DNA of 64,000 nt from Microcoleus sp. bin38.metabat.b11b12b14.051 (GCF_013299165.1 NZ_JAAFKD010000003.1:357873-421872), one strand, 5' to 3'. Shown: positions 48,892 through 59,915, numbered from the stretch's first letter. Translations and numbers: made by a program. Notes: generated by a model from the sequence alone, not told the origin.

Positions 48892-50061
48892 CTAGCGGAT
48901 ATATTCTTTTAAGATGCTGTTGCGGTTGGGATGGCGCAACTTCCGCAGCGCTTTAGCTTCGATTTGACGAATTCTCTCGCGAGTGACGTTAAAGATTTGA
49001 CCGATTTCCTCTAAGGTCTTCATCCGTCCGTCGTCTAAACCGTAGCGCAACCGCAGTACATCCCGTTCTCGGGGGCTGAGAGTGTCCAAAACACTTTCCA
49101 AATCTTCTCTGAGCAAGTTTTTTGAGACTTGATCTTCTGGCGTTTCCCCGTCAGATTCAATAAAGTCTCCCAGACGTGAGTCTTCTTCTTTGCCGATCGG
49201 AGTTTCGAGAGAGATTGGCAATTGTGCAGATTTGGCGATGAAGCGCAACTTCTCGATCGTCATCTCCATCCGGGTAGCAATTTCTTCTTCCGTAGGCTTG
49301 CGACCCATTTCCTGAGACAGCAGTTTGGTAGTTTTCTTGATCCGCGAGATGGTTTCGTAAAGGTGAACCGGCAGGCGGATGGTACGCGATTGGTCGGCTA
49401 TAGCCCTGGTGATGGCTTGACGTATCCACCAAGTTGCGTAGGTGGAAAACTTGTAGCCTTTTTCGTGATCGAATTTTTCAGCGGCACGGATCAAGCCTAA
49501 AGAGCCTTCCTGAATTAAATCTTGGAACGACAAACCGCGATTCATGTATTTTTTGGCGATCGACACCACTAAACGCAGGTTTGACTGTACCATCTTCTCC
49601 TTGGCCCGCCGCCCGACGTGGAGTCGGTGGCGAAATGCTGGTAGTGCCATATCTACAGCAGTAGCCCACTCATTATCTTTGGGTTCGCGGTCTAACTCTT
49701 CGAGCAGTTGTTCTCGAACTCGCTCTAATTCGAGCAAATCCGCAATTTTGCGTGCGAGTTCAATCTCTTCATCTGCTCGCAGCAGTCGAATGCGACCGAT
49801 TTCTTGCAAGTAAAGACGAATAGAGTCTTCTGTATAATGCTTTTTCTTGGCCTGAGCCCGACGGCGGGCTTTAGCGCCTTTCCCACCTTTAGTGTCGTCT
49901 TCCTCGGAGGAACTGTCTAAAAAATCTTCTCGATCGTCTTCTTCGTCGATAAAGAGTTCCAACTCACTCTCGGGTAGAACGCTTTCGGCGTTCCGAAGCA
50001 AATCGATTGTTTCCATTTGGGGTTTGATTTTGGTTTCGAGTACGCTGTTAGCCTGGATCAT
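48892..50061 (-). CDS. sigA: Primary sigma factor SigA (RpoD)
   Basis: The 389-residue protein has an acidic/basic N-terminal part ([30 protein letters not shown]), region 1.2 [16 protein letters not shown], region 2 [24 protein letters not shown] and [16 protein letters not shown], region 3, and region 4.2 [21 protein letters not shown]. This is the pattern of the group 1 sigma factor, which directs housekeeping transcription. It is read alone; a 1.77-kb gap without genes lies upstream. Confidence 0.95.
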   Translation of the reverse strand: MIQANSVLETKIKPQMETIDLLRNAESVLPESELELFIDEEDDREDFLDSSSEEDDTKGGKGAKARRRAQAKKKHYTEDSIRLYLQEIGRIRLLRADEEIELARKIADLLELERVREQLLEELDREPKDNEWATAVDMALPAFRHRLHVGRRAKEKMVQSNLRLVVSIAKKYMNRGLSFQDLIQEGSLGLIRAAEKFDHEKGYKFSTYATWWIRQAITRAIADQSRTIRLPVHLYETISRIKKTTKLLSQEMGRKPTEEEIATRMEMTIEKLRFIAKSAQLPISLETPIGKEEDSRLGDFIESDGETPEDQVSKNLLREDLESVLDTLSPRERDVLRLRYGLDDGRMKTLEEIGQIFNVTRERIRQIEAKALRKLRHPNRNSILKEYIR

Positions 50062-51834
50062 GCTGCCTTCCTCATGCTCCTGAATTAAAGAATAAATAAC
50101 AGTGGAATAGTGTCTGTTTGTAGTTTAGACAAGTTAGCCAGTATTGACATTCCCGCAGGAAGAAATAGTGGGATTTTATGTCTGCTAAGTCCAGCAGTTA
50201 CCGAAACTGCACCAGTTTTATGAGTCCAAGTTCGAGTTTTGGTTTGAAGCAACCAGCCTATCCTATCTAAGATCGCAGATTTTAACACCGCGATTTCCGA
50301 TTTTTCAGCCTGCGGTTTTTTCATTCGCAACAAATTACCGCATCATCTGCGATAGCTTCTCCAGAAAATCGCAACCTCAAATGCGAGCGATCGCACCTCA
50401 AAAAATACTGGCTTTTTCCTTCGCCACTTCGATATTTTACCCGCGCAAGTTTTCTGGCACGGAACCCTCTAACTTTTCTGCATTCAAGAAGTGACCTTTT
50501 TGGTCGCCTGCTGCTTTCACGATGTTGTCTGACATCACAGTTGCACGGCGATTTGTTGCCACCTCAAATGCGGTTCGGCTGCCTCAAACGCAACTTCCTC
50601 AGAGGGTCAAAGCAGGATACTGTGAAATAGGATCTTACCAAGACCTTCCCGATTGTAGCCTTTCTCACAAAAAATGGAAGTTGTTTGCCGTTTTTTGTCG
50701 GGAACCTGGAAACTTTGTCAGCTTAGCTTGACAATACAGACTCGTGTCTGGATCTGCTCAATCCTGAGAACTGCCCGCAAAACTTTGGCACCATCGAACG
50801 GCGCTGTTTTCGGCGAATATCTGGGTGAACGGCTGCGGCGTAGTTGGCCAGACACTTAGCAGACAGTTTTCGACTTGCCGGAATTGAGACCAATACAATC
50901 CGTATAAATGCACCCATCTTTACCCTGTTTCCCTGAATTGAATCATACGCAATCTGCGATTGAATAAAGCTTGCGAGCTTTAGTTGTAAGTCGGCAACTC
51001 TGGATGAGAGACCGACGATGACCCCAAATGAAGCGTTGCGGGTTTAGTAGTGCAACAGGGGGCTTTCTTTGTTAAGTTAGCTCAATTTTGAAAAATTGGG
51101 CATGATTTTGACATTACATCACATTAAGTTGGTAACGTCACATTCTCATTTAAGCTTGGCTGGGAGCTTTGCTGCCTGAGGGATAACAGCAACGCCGTGA
51201 AAACCTGCTAAGAGTTCGCTCGTGCGGTAATTGTACGCTCCGAACTGCCAGCGGGATTCTCCGTGTCTCTAACTAATATCTAGATTCATTTTAATCTCAG
51301 AAACAACTTAAGTCCAATATTACTAAGTTTAGCTCGATCTCGCCGAGGCAGAGCCGATTAGGATGCGATCGCCTCGATCGCCTCTTAACTACTCGATCGA
51401 TTCCATCCTACTCTCCCGCTGCTCAACCAGGTAGCGATTCCACTGACCTAGTTATTGAACATACCGGCAACTTTATAATTGCTTAAAAAATATCCGCTGC
51501 CATATAAACAGCCGATTAAGCGACCGCAGCAACTTGCAGTAAAATTACCTAACAGGCGACTGTATTTCGAGCAAACTCTTACCATTTTCAATTGTAGATT
51601 AACAGTAGAAGAATGGGGATCGCTCACAGGATCGGGGGTTGAGAACTCACAAAACAGTTGCATTCTGTTTGGAAACTCAGAGCATCACAACCAGACTCGG
51701 GTTTAAATCTAAAAAATTTTCCCCCACCGCTACCATATTGAAAACAAATCTACAACCCTCGCCCTATCCTGCAAGTTGCGCCACTTTCACCAGCAGGTTG
51801 CGACGGCAAACCTGTCTTTACCGCAGTCAAGTAA
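50062..51834. other. 1.77-kb gap upstream of sigA
   Basis: I see no convincing protein gene, tRNA or recognised RNA. Frames of 60-140 codons exist but have shadow-like composition. The part before sigA (50062-50500) probably holds its promoters. Around 51000-51270 several short stems occur, but they do not match an RNA I know. Confidence 0.5.
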
Positions 51835-54800
51835 TTAAACTGACTCCACCGCACGACAGTAAAAAGCTGACAGCGCTGCAACGCAAGCCGTATCGCCGTA
51901 CAGACTCCCGTGCGACTGGAACATTCGATCGGCAATACCATCCCTCAATTCCGGTTCTAACCCCAGCTTCACGGCTATTTCTACATACTCTGCTGCGGTT
52001 TGAGCAATTGTTTCGGTCACTCCCAGCATTTGCAAAATCCCCGAGGAGTGGCGGCCGCGCATAAATTCTCCCGGACAAGTCACAATAGGTAAATTGCAGG
52101 CGATCGCTTCCAAAGTCGTATGACCTCCAGACCAGCCGAAACTGTCAAGAAAAACATCAGATAAAAGTTGTAGATTCCCATAAGCTTTCTCATCCATCTT
52201 CGGTAAAATTGTGCAAAACTCCCCGCTATCCAAACCGTACTCGGCAAAAGTCCGCTGGAGGCGGTGCCCAAACACCTTGCCAATATCAGCATTTGGACGA
52301 GATATAAAAGCAAACTGAGCTTGAGGAACCTGTCGGGCAATTTCCGCGAAAATATAGTCGTGTTGTGGCAAGTATTTGCACAGAGTTTGACAGCAGAGGT
52401 AAACCACAGCCCCATCCCGCAGACCAAAATTTGCACGAGTCGCCGTTGCTGCGCCAATTGCTGGCTGCGGGTAACAAATGCCAATATTCGGCAAGCGAAT
52501 TAATTTTTCTGAATAATGTCCGGCTGCATTTTCCGGTTCCATCAAGTCGCTGGAAAGGAAATAATCGACTGTCGGCAATCCTGAAGTCACCGGATGCGCC
52601 CAGGATGTACACTGAATGGGAGCAAGGCGCAACGCTGCAAGTTGAGTCATTTGCGATTGCAAGCCAATATCGAGAAAAACCAGTACGTGTAATTGGTCAG
52701 CAATAATTTGTTGGCAGATTAATTCTAAGTTGCCGGGGATGTAGTGGAAAGTATCGCTGTAAAACCGGAATTGTTGAGTAAAGTTGTCTTGCGTTTCGGT
52801 AATTTGATAGCAATATATTTCAAATTCGTTGCTGCTGTGTTGCAGCCAGCCGAGGGTTAATTTGCCGACTGTATGTCCCCACAAGCAGCCAGATATGTAG
52901 CCGATGCGAATTTTTCCGCTTTGGCTGCGGGGAGGTAGCGGTAAATCTTTTGTCCACTGCGGATAGTTTGCCGCCATGACTCTGCGAACAAATTCCCCGT
53001 ACTGTTTCTGGATCTCTAAGTCGTTGCAGCCTTGATAAGCTAGAAAAAAGTTGGTGTGCTGGCCGATAATTGTTAAAGCTTTTTGTTTGCCTTCATCTGT
53101 ATCTAGGCTGGTTTGTTGAATTAAGAGTTTGATTCCTGTCTCGAAGCGATCGCGATAAACAGCTATTTCCTCTACACTTTCATAAATCACCGGTAAAATT
53201 AAATACTGTCCCGGATTGAAAAAGCTGTCTTCGGGAAATAAACTTGACGCTTGCGTTGCAATTAAAATTGCTTCTGAAGTTCTCCCGGAGGCTAGCAAAG
53301 CTGAGACTAACTTGCGGTAAAGACTGGCGTCTGCTGGAAAAAGCTCGATCGCCTCCCGGCACACTTGAATGGCGGCTGCATATTCTTCTAAATGTTCGTA
53401 GCAGTTAGCCAAATTAGAGTATAATTGAATTTCGCCTGTTTGAACTTCTAAAAATTTGCGATACTGGGTAATGGCTTGTTGATATTCGCCGCGCCCATAG
53501 CAATCGTTGCCAAAATAAAGGTATGCTTGAATTGGATTATTTTGCAGGCTGCGGGCAAATTCGAGATTGGCTGCAACTTCAGCAGCACCGGGTTGCAATT
53601 GCAGGGCAGTTTCGTAAAGCTCGATCGCTCGATCGACTTCTGTTTGCGATAGCAGCAAGTTGCCGAGATTTAGGTAGCTGCCAAAATGAGTTTGATTAAT
53701 TGCGATCGCTTGACGGTAAAATGACTCTGCTCGATCGCGATCGCCGATTTGTGAGAAAATATTGCCTAAGTTATTACAAGCATCAATGCAATTGGCATCG
53801 AGGGCGATCGCCTCTCGATAAGCTCTCACGGCACCGATAACATCCCCGGTTTTTTCCAACACCAAGCCCAAACTGTAATGAGCGCCAGCTACAGATGAAT
53901 CCAGCGCCAAAGATTCGACAAGCATTTGTTGCGCTTCTCGATACCGCTCTGTGGCATAATAAAGTATACCGAGATTTTGCCAAGCATTTACAAACAGGCG
54001 AGCGTACTGCAAAACTTGCTGGTACTTCTCCTCTGCTGCGATAAATTTTCCCGCTTGGTGCAGGTTTAAAGCTTGATTGTAGAGTTTTTCTGCGATTTTT
54101 TGGCGATCGGATTGCTGCAAATCGTAAATTGATTGAATTGCAGCTTGACTGCGGAATTCCTGAAAATTTGACCCATCGTAATTACCGGATGTATTGACAT
54201 CCCAACTCAAAACCTGCAAGCCATTCCAAGCATTGCTAAATTTAGGCTGCGAAAAATCGAGCAGCAGTTGGCATTCAGGATGGGCGGCGATAAAATCCCA
54301 GTTGGCTTGACGCGGGACATCCCAATTGCTATTGCTGACAACGATCAGTGCCGAGTCTGCTAAAAACGGTTTGGATAACAGTAAAGCTAGTAAGTGCGAT
54401 CGATAATCGTGAGCAGCATCATAAAATAATACACCGATTTTATCAGGTGATTGCATTTCCCGCAAATCCCAGAAAAATTCCTCAAAATTTTGATTGCAAA
54501 AAACAACTTGTTCTGATAAGTTTAAATTGGCTAAGTTTTTTCCTAAATTATCGCTACTATCGCCAAAAGTATCAAATTCCGAAAAGTCATCAACGGCACA
54601 AGCCATTATTTCTGGATGATTTAGCAGCGTACCGATTAAGCTGCCTCCTTGAAAGCAGCCGATTTCGCAGTAAATTTCATCGGGAGACATACATTCGACA
54701 GCCCAATTTAGCAACTGCATTGTATTGGCTGTCGTTGTGGTTTGCAAAGAGTTGATTATTTGCTGGAATTGACTTGATTTTGGTTCGGCTTGCGGTATTT

Positions 54801-54852
54801 CCCAGTTATTATACAACTCAAATATGTGTTCGATAAATTTTTGATATTCCAT
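51835..54852 (-). CDS. Methyltransferase-like / TPR / O-GlcNAc transferase-type fusion
   Basis: The 1005-residue protein has three parts. Residues about 45-235 look like a class I methyltransferase-type domain (YCEIGCFQGGSLIGTL, VLFYDAAHDYRSHLLAL), of the CmcI/MTase_24 style. Residues about 250-545 are tetratricopeptide repeats (AWQNLGILYYATERYREA, ACNNLGNIFSQIGDRDRA and others). From about 665 it is SPINDLY/OGT-like: IRIGYISGCLWGHTVGKL, IQCTSWAHPVTSGLPTVDYF, LDSFGWSGGHTTLEAIACNLP and GEFMRGRHSSGILQMLG. Such proteins transfer sugars to proteins in the cytosol; targets are unknown. The gene is on the same strand as the GT2 and methyltransferase genes upstream, after a 330-bp repeat array. Confidence 0.9.
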   Translation of the reverse strand: MEYQKFIEHIFELYNNWEIPQAEPKSSQFQQIINSLQTTTTANTMQLLNWAVECMSPDEIYCEIGCFQGGSLIGTLLNHPEIMACAVDDFSEFDTFGDSSDNLGKNLANLNLSEQVVFCNQNFEEFFWDLREMQSPDKIGVLFYDAAHDYRSHLLALLLSKPFLADSALIVVSNSNWDVPRQANWDFIAAHPECQLLLDFSQPKFSNAWNGLQVLSWDVNTSGNYDGSNFQEFRSQAAIQSIYDLQQSDRQKIAEKLYNQALNLHQAGKFIAAEEKYQQVLQYARLFVNAWQNLGILYYATERYREAQQMLVESLALDSSVAGAHYSLGLVLEKTGDVIGAVRAYREAIALDANCIDACNNLGNIFSQIGDRDRAESFYRQAIAINQTHFGSYLNLGNLLLSQTEVDRAIELYETALQLQPGAAEVAANLEFARSLQNNPIQAYLYFGNDCYGRGEYQQAITQYRKFLEVQTGEIQLYSNLANCYEHLEEYAAAIQVCREAIELFPADASLYRKLVSALLASGRTSEAILIATQASSLFPEDSFFNPGQYLILPVIYESVEEIAVYRDRFETGIKLLIQQTSLDTDEGKQKALTIIGQHTNFFLAYQGCNDLEIQKQYGEFVRRVMAANYPQWTKDLPLPPRSQSGKIRIGYISGCLWGHTVGKLTLGWLQHSSNEFEIYCYQITETQDNFTQQFRFYSDTFHYIPGNLELICQQIIADQLHVLVFLDIGLQSQMTQLAALRLAPIQCTSWAHPVTSGLPTVDYFLSSDLMEPENAAGHYSEKLIRLPNIGICYPQPAIGAATATRANFGLRDGAVVYLCCQTLCKYLPQHDYIFAEIARQVPQAQFAFISRPNADIGKVFGHRLQRTFAEYGLDSGEFCTILPKMDEKAYGNLQLLSDVFLDSFGWSGGHTTLEAIACNLPIVTCPGEFMRGRHSSGILQMLGVTETIAQTAAEYVEIAVKLGLEPELRDGIADRMFQSHGSLYGDTACVAALSAFYCRAVESV

Positions 54853-54871
54853 CTCTTATGTTTGGTTTTAA

Positions 54872-55200
54872 AAGGTTCGTAGTGAGGACTTTAGTCCTCG
54901 GGAAAGAACGGACTGAAGTCCTTACTACGAACCTTACTACGAACTTTTTTTAGGGCTTGACTGTTGGAAAAAAAACGGACTAAAGTCCTTACTACGAACC
55001 TTATTACTAACTTTTTTCTGGGCTTGACTTTTGGGGACAGAACGGACTGAAGTCCTTACTACGAACCTTATTACTAACTTTTTTCTGGGCTTGACTTTTG
55101 GGGACAGAACGGACTGAAGTCCTTACTACGAACCTTATTACTAACTTTTTTCTGGGCTTGACTTGGGAAAGAACGGACTGAAGTCCTTACTACGAACCAG
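54872..55200. repeat. Tandem array of palindromic 'ctactacgaacc' units
   Basis: Five units; the last three are nearly identical 65-bp copies containing 'tttttctgggcttgacttt', 'gaacggactgaagtcc' and 'ttactacgaacc'. The first unit forms the full palindrome with 'ggttcgtagtgaggactttag'. Confidence 0.9.
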
Positions 55201-55209
55201 TCTTTCCTA

Positions 55210-56094
55210 TTACTGCTGATTCCGCAGCTTGGGATTCACAAACTCGTTCAATCCTTCTCCTACCAAAGACAGCCCGACTACCATTAAAGTCATTGCTAAA
55301 CCGGGAAACAAAGCTGTCCACCAAATGCCAGTAGGTAGCGCATCTAAAGCTAAGCGCAAATCGTGTCCCCATTCGGGAGTTTCTTCGGGAAGTCCCAAAC
55401 CGAGAAATCCCAAACCTCCTAATGTTAAAATTGCGTCAGCGGCGTTGAGCGCAAACAGCACTGGTACACTCTGAATCACGTTGAGAAACAGGTAGCGCGA
55501 CAGCACTGTCCAAGTGTCAGCACCCATTGCTCGCGCGGCTTCGACAAAGAGTTCCATTTTGACGCTGGTGGTGTGATTCCTGACGACGCGGTAGTATTGA
55601 GGGATGTAGGAAATGCTTAGGGCGATCGCCGCATTCAATACTCCTTTTCCCACCACAAATGCTAAAGTTAAGGACAGCAGCAATCCCGGCAACGTATAAA
55701 TTGTATCCATTAAAAATAACAACACGCGATCGAGCTTTCCGCCCAAATAACCGCTAACCAAACCCAGCGGGACTCCGATAAACAAACTCAACGCTGTCGC
55801 TAAAATCACAACTTGCCAAGCCGCCCGCGAAGCAAACAGCGTGCGGGAAAAAACATCGTAGCCACTGCGGCTGGTACCAAACCAATAATTGCCTGACGGC
55901 GCTTCGTGGATGGGGTTAATTAAGGCATCGGTAGGATTTTGCAGCCATCCCCAAGCTTGCATCGCTGGAGACAAGGTTGCTACTATGATAAATAAGGTAG
56001 TTATTGCCAAACCTGCCCACATCATCTTCATTGACAGGCTTGATGGTGAGGCAATATTGAGAAATCGCGGTGACTGAATTTTGGTTGGTGTCAT
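55210..56094 (-). CDS. ABC transporter permease, DppC/OppC type
   Basis: The 294-residue protein has a short soluble N-terminus, a first helix (about 25-45), and five further helices. It has the permease EAA motif (EAARAMGADTWTVLSRYLFLNVI) and the typical C-terminal TLGGLGFLGLGLPEETPEWG. These mark the DppC/OppC/NikC branch that imports peptides or nickel. No partner permease, binding protein or ATPase is adjacent; it follows the GT2 gene by 10 bp on the same strand, which suggests cotranscription with glycosylation-type genes. In cyanobacteria such scattered subunits are common. Confidence 0.92.
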   Translation of the reverse strand: MTPTKIQSPRFLNIASPSSLSMKMMWAGLAITTLFIIVATLSPAMQAWGWLQNPTDALINPIHEAPSGNYWFGTSRSGYDVFSRTLFASRAAWQVVILATALSLFIGVPLGLVSGYLGGKLDRVLLFLMDTIYTLPGLLLSLTLAFVVGKGVLNAAIALSISYIPQYYRVVRNHTTSVKMELFVEAARAMGADTWTVLSRYLFLNVIQSVPVLFALNAADAILTLGGLGFLGLGLPEETPEWGHDLRLALDALPTGIWWTALFPGLAMTLMVVGLSLVGEGLNEFVNPKLRNQQ

Positions 56095-56104
56095 TTTTAG
56101 CTGT

Positions 56105-57262
56105 TTACTCAGTAAAGCTTTGGCGGATTTTTGCTAAATTTTCCCGGGCTGCTGTGCAGTTTTCATCGAAAGTCAGCGCTAGTTCAAAGGCCGATACTGC
56201 CTCCGACCAGCGTTTGAGGTTAATATAAGCTAGACCCAAACAGCAAGCCGGGTCGGTGGTGGTGAAACTTTCCTCGAAAGGTTCTCTTGTATAGTAGCTC
56301 CCATCTTTACCCAGTTTCAGGCAATTCTCAAAGTAAGCAACGGCACCTAAGGGAAATCCTAGATTAATTAATGTCATGCCGGCTATATAATTTAGGGGCG
56401 GATAGTTGGGACACCATTCCAGACCTCGCTGACATAGTAACATCGTTGTTTCGTAATCTTGATTTTGGAGCGATCGCCCTGCTAAAGTAAAAACTAAGGA
56501 GGGAATGAAACCAAATTCTTCTGGAGGTTGACCGTCTATCAAATGCGGCACCAATCTTTCTAATCCTTCTTCCCAGCAGTCTCGCGCTTTCTCGTCCTCG
56601 CCCGCTGCGCCGTACATCCCAGCTAGGGAGTACAGCAGCATCAGGCTCAATCCTTCTTCCTGTCGGGTTCGTTCTAAGATGGGGATGTTGCGGTTGACAA
56701 CTTTGGCGGCGACTTGTTGGTGGCTGTTGGCCTGATGCAAGACTCTCACGCTATCTAAACTTTTGACTTCACTGTCGCTAAAACTGCGGTTTTGATACTG
56801 GATTTGCTCGTGAAAACGACCGATATATCTAATTTCTGGGAGATTGCGAAACAAACGGGTCATGTGTAGCGGAGTCATTCCCGCTTGTGGCTCGACTTCG
56901 GTTCTAACGATCGAATAAACCAGCGCTTCTGGCTGGGATTTGAGCGTTTCTCTAAAATCAGCCGATCGCACAATTAACTCTTCATCTGCATCCAGCACTA
57001 AAATCCACTCACCCGTTACTAAGGATAAAGCATAATTCCGCGCCGCCGCAAAATCGTCGCACCACTCAAAATATCCGACTTTTGCTCCGTACTGACTGGC
57101 AATTTCTGGCGTATCGTCCTGAGAACCCGTATCGACTACAATTATTTCATCAACATAGGGTTGAACGCTGGCCAAACAGCGTGCTAAATTCTCGCTTTCA
57201 TTTTTAACGATCGCACAAAAAGATAAAAATGGTTGAGAACTAAGTGCTGCGCTAATGCTCAT
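56105..57262 (-). CDS. Family 2 glycosyltransferase with TPR-like C-terminus
   Basis: The ATG at 57262 follows 'aggagc' by 5 bases and gives 385 residues (a frame start at 57283 is possible). The GT-A fold N-terminus reads LSFCAIVKNESENLARCLAS, DEIIVVDTGSQDDT, ARNYALSLVTGEWILVLDADEEL with the D-x-D metal motif. The C-terminal half (about 210-385) is helical and TPR-like (LSLMLLYSLAGMYGAAGEDEKA, AVSAFELALTFDENC). Such proteins often add sugars to peptides or proteins (SunS-like). It is the middle gene of a tight three-gene set: methyltransferase, GT2, permease. Confidence 0.92.
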   Translation of the reverse strand: MSISAALSSQPFLSFCAIVKNESENLARCLASVQPYVDEIIVVDTGSQDDTPEIASQYGAKVGYFEWCDDFAAARNYALSLVTGEWILVLDADEELIVRSADFRETLKSQPEALVYSIVRTEVEPQAGMTPLHMTRLFRNLPEIRYIGRFHEQIQYQNRSFSDSEVKSLDSVRVLHQANSHQQVAAKVVNRNIPILERTRQEEGLSLMLLYSLAGMYGAAGEDEKARDCWEEGLERLVPHLIDGQPPEEFGFIPSLVFTLAGRSLQNQDYETTMLLCQRGLEWCPNYPPLNYIAGMTLINLGFPLGAVAYFENCLKLGKDGSYYTREPFEESFTTTDPACCLGLAYINLKRWSEAVSAFELALTFDENCTAARENLAKIRQSFTE

Positions 57263-57294
57263 TTTTGCTCCTATATCTAGCAATGTAACAAAAA

Positions 57295-57897
57295 TCAGTC
57301 GTCGCCGGCAAGATAAAGTACGGCTAAAATACTTGGTAGAGCAACGAAATCTCGATCGCCAACACTGAACTCATCAATAAATGTCTCGCTAAAAACGTCG
57401 CCGTAAGGTAAAAGTAAATCTGTTAACGTCTCTTGAGTGTACTTGCGAACGTGCTCTGGTTCCTCATCCGGGCCGAGACAATTGTTGGGTACGGCAAAAA
57501 AAGCTCTGCCGGACGATCGCAATACCCTAACTACTTCTTTGACACAAGCTTGATCATCGTCGAGATGTTCTAAAACTTCTGTGGCTACTACCACATCAAA
57601 ACTGCGATCGGGAAAAGGAATGGACGGTAAAATAGAAACTACCCCTGGGATCTGTTTGGGAAGTTGGGCGATCGCACTTTCAGAAATATCTAAGCCAGTT
57701 ACTGAATTGCCAAACTCTAACAACTGGCTGGCGAGGATACCCGTACCGCATCCAATTTCCAAAACTTCCAGCCCGTGTCCGACACCCCAACAAATTCTGC
57801 CGAAACAGCCGGGATATCGACGCCAAGTTCCGGCGCCTTCTTGTTGCCAAATTTGATTCCAGTAGTCGGGCTGGAGATTCAAGTTAGTTTGTGTCAT
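57295..57897 (-). CDS. Class I SAM-dependent methyltransferase
   Basis: From the ATG at 57897 the product is 200 residues: PDYWNQIWQQEGAGTWRRYPG, motif I VLEIGCGTGILASQLLEFG, SVTGLDISESAIAQLP, then FDVVVATEVLEHLDDDQA and VLRSSGRAFFAVPNNCLGP. This is the UbiE/Methyltransf_11 type; substrate unknown. An ATG 10 codons upstream is also possible. It is first in a run with the GT2 and permease genes (gap 32 bp to the chosen GT2 start), so it may modify the same glycan or glycoprotein. Confidence 0.88.
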   Translation of the reverse strand: MTQTNLNLQPDYWNQIWQQEGAGTWRRYPGCFGRICWGVGHGLEVLEIGCGTGILASQLLEFGNSVTGLDISESAIAQLPKQIPGVVSILPSIPFPDRSFDVVVATEVLEHLDDDQACVKEVVRVLRSSGRAFFAVPNNCLGPDEEPEHVRKYTQETLTDLLLPYGDVFSETFIDEFSVGDRDFVALPSILAVLYLAGDD

Positions 57898-57944
57898 GCG
57901 ATCGTCAGTCCTAATTTTATCAAACATCGTCGCAGGCGATCAGT

Positions 57945-58300
57945 CAGGTTCGTAGTGAGGACTTCAGTCCTTCCGGGTGCGGACTCGCATTCCTCGCTAC
58001 CAACCAATCGGCTTTCGTTTGATCGTTCGGAATGCCAGTCCGCGCGCAAGAAGGACTGAAGTCCTCACTACAAACCAATTGGCTTTCGTTCGATCGTTCG
58101 GAATGCCAGTCCGCGCGCAAGAAGGACTGAAGTCCTCACTACGAACCAATCGGCTTTCGTTCGTAGTGAGGACTTTAGTCCGCTCCAAAGAAGGACTGAA
58201 GTCCTCACTACAAACCAATCGGCTTTCGTTCGATCGTTCGGAATGCCAGTCCGCGCGCAAGAAGGACTGAAGTCCTCACTACAAACCAATGTAATTAGAG
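57945..58300. repeat. Array of 'gaaggactgaagtcctcac' hairpin units with long spacers
   Basis: Five units of about 70 bp alternate 'aatcggctttcgttcgatcg', 'ttcggaatgccagtccgcgc' and 'gaaggactgaagtcctcact'. One unit is the shorter hairpin form with 'cgtagtgaggactttagtcc'. Open frames over it are repeat artefacts. Confidence 0.9.
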
Positions 58301-58321
58301 TCATCCTCTGCGGACACGAAC

Positions 58322-59689
58322 TTACAGATTGCTGGCAATTAACTCGCGGTACTGACTTTTCGGCTTAACTCCTTTAAGCTCAGTCACCAAAGCTTTGTCT
58401 TTGAAATACTGAATCGTCGGCGTACCAATCACGCCAGCATTTTCAGCAATTTCGGGATCTTCTTCGATGTCGATTTCCACGTAGTGGATTTTGCCCTCAA
58501 ACTCACCTATGACTTTGCTCAAAATTGGTTTGAGACTGTGGCAAGGGCCGCAACTCGGAGCCGAGTATTTAACTACAATCAGTCGATCGCTATCGTGGAA
58601 CAACTTCCGCAAAGCAAAACCTCCCTCGTGGCGGGTGTCATTGATATCAAAGTTCTCGCTAGTTTTCCGAACTTTAGGAGCTTCCGGCGCTGCGGGTGAC
58701 TGGGATTCCTCTGTTTGATGGAATTCCTGGGTTAAAGCGTTGACTGAGAGCCAGCGCTCTGCCAGCATCGCCCCCATACAACCACTACCTGCGGCGGTGA
58801 TGGCTTGACGAAACTCGTGGTCTTGCACGTCACCGACAGCATAAACTCCATCGACACTGGTTTCTGGCGAGCCGTGTTTGGTGGCGATATAGCTCTGTTC
58901 ATCAAGGTCTAGCTGGCCTTGGAAGAGTTGAGTGTTGGGAGTGTGACCGATCGCGTAAAACAAACCTTTCACCTGCAAATCAGTTTCAGCACCAGTCTCA
59001 ATATTTCTAATTCTCAACCCATCCATTTTGCTTCCCGGCACTCCCAAAACATCCACAGCTTCGGTGTTCCAGTGCACCGTAATTTTAGGATTGCTCAGCA
59101 CTCGGTCTTGCATGGCTTTGCTAGCGCGCATCTGACCGCGCCGCACCAACATATGGACGTGAGAGCCGTATTTTGTCAAATAAATAGATTCTTCCGCTGC
59201 GGTGTCGCCCGCGCCGATGACAGCTAAATCTACTCCTTTAAAAATTGGGGTAGCCCCGTCGCAAATCGCACAGGCAGAAATGCCGTGACTCCAAAATACG
59301 TGCTCGCTAGGCAAACCCAACCTTTTAGCAGTGGCGCCTGTAGCAATTACTATGGTGTGGGTTTTGATTTCTCGATCGTCCGATCGCACTGTAAACGGTC
59401 GCTGGGTTAAATCAACGTAAGTTACATCTTCGGTGTATAACTCCGCACCCCAGCGCACTGCTTGAGCTTTCATCCGATCCATCAGTTGCGGCCCGGTGAT
59501 GCCCTCGGGAAAGCCGGGGAAGTTTTCAACTTCTGTGGTGGTCATCAGTTGACCGCCGGGGATGCCTCCGGTTTGGTAGCCTTCAAAGACTACGGGTTTC
59601 AGGTTTGCTCTCCCGGCGTAGATGGCTGCGGTGTAGCCTGCTGGGCCTGAGCCGATAATTACTAGGTTTTCTACGGTTTCGTTGCTCAT
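58322..59689 (-). CDS. ntrC: NADPH-thioredoxin reductase C (NTRC)
   Basis: The 455-residue fusion has an N-terminal NADPH thioredoxin reductase (FAD motif GSGPAG 13-18, redox pair CAIC at 140-143, NADPH motif GAGDTAAEE 159-167) and a linker (about 325-355). A C-terminal thioredoxin follows with CGPC at 380-383 and [11 protein letters not shown]. This is the NTRC enzyme of plastids and many cyanobacteria, which passes electrons from NADPH to 2-Cys peroxiredoxins and light-regulated targets. Both redox centres are intact. The symbol here means the NTRC thioredoxin reductase, not the nitrogen regulator NtrC. Confidence 0.93.
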   Translation of the reverse strand: MSNETVENLVIIGSGPAGYTAAIYAGRANLKPVVFEGYQTGGIPGGQLMTTTEVENFPGFPEGITGPQLMDRMKAQAVRWGAELYTEDVTYVDLTQRPFTVRSDDREIKTHTIVIATGATAKRLGLPSEHVFWSHGISACAICDGATPIFKGVDLAVIGAGDTAAEESIYLTKYGSHVHMLVRRGQMRASKAMQDRVLSNPKITVHWNTEAVDVLGVPGSKMDGLRIRNIETGAETDLQVKGLFYAIGHTPNTQLFQGQLDLDEQSYIATKHGSPETSVDGVYAVGDVQDHEFRQAITAAGSGCMGAMLAERWLSVNALTQEFHQTEESQSPAAPEAPKVRKTSENFDINDTRHEGGFALRKLFHDSDRLIVVKYSAPSCGPCHSLKPILSKVIGEFEGKIHYVEIDIEEDPEIAENAGVIGTPTIQYFKDKALVTELKGVKPKSQYRELIASNL

Positions 59690-59915
59690 AGTTATTTAGT
59701 TGAACTCATAACGACTTCGTTTTAATTCAATAATAGCAAATGCGGGACAACTTGGATCAAGTGTATCTACTATTTTTCCGGGAATCAGGGCGATCGGCAC
59801 AACTACAGCTAGTTTGATAAGCAAACACGATAGAATAAGTTATTTGGTTTTAAATGTTCAATCAATCGCTGAAAAACCTGAAAATAGGCCCCCCTCACTA
59901 TTGATTCTATTCTCA

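Noticed and set aside
50085..50333. 82-codon minus-strand frame upstream of sigA
   Set aside because: No family-like sequence, ribosome site or conserved pattern; it ends at the sigA promoter region.
51639..52064. 141-codon plus-strand frame
   Set aside because: Its 3' half is antisense to the OGT-type gene and the rest has no recognisable features.
57977..58304. Frames with repeated TNRLSF and SEDFSPS peptides
   Set aside because: They are translations of the hairpin repeat array at 57945-58300.
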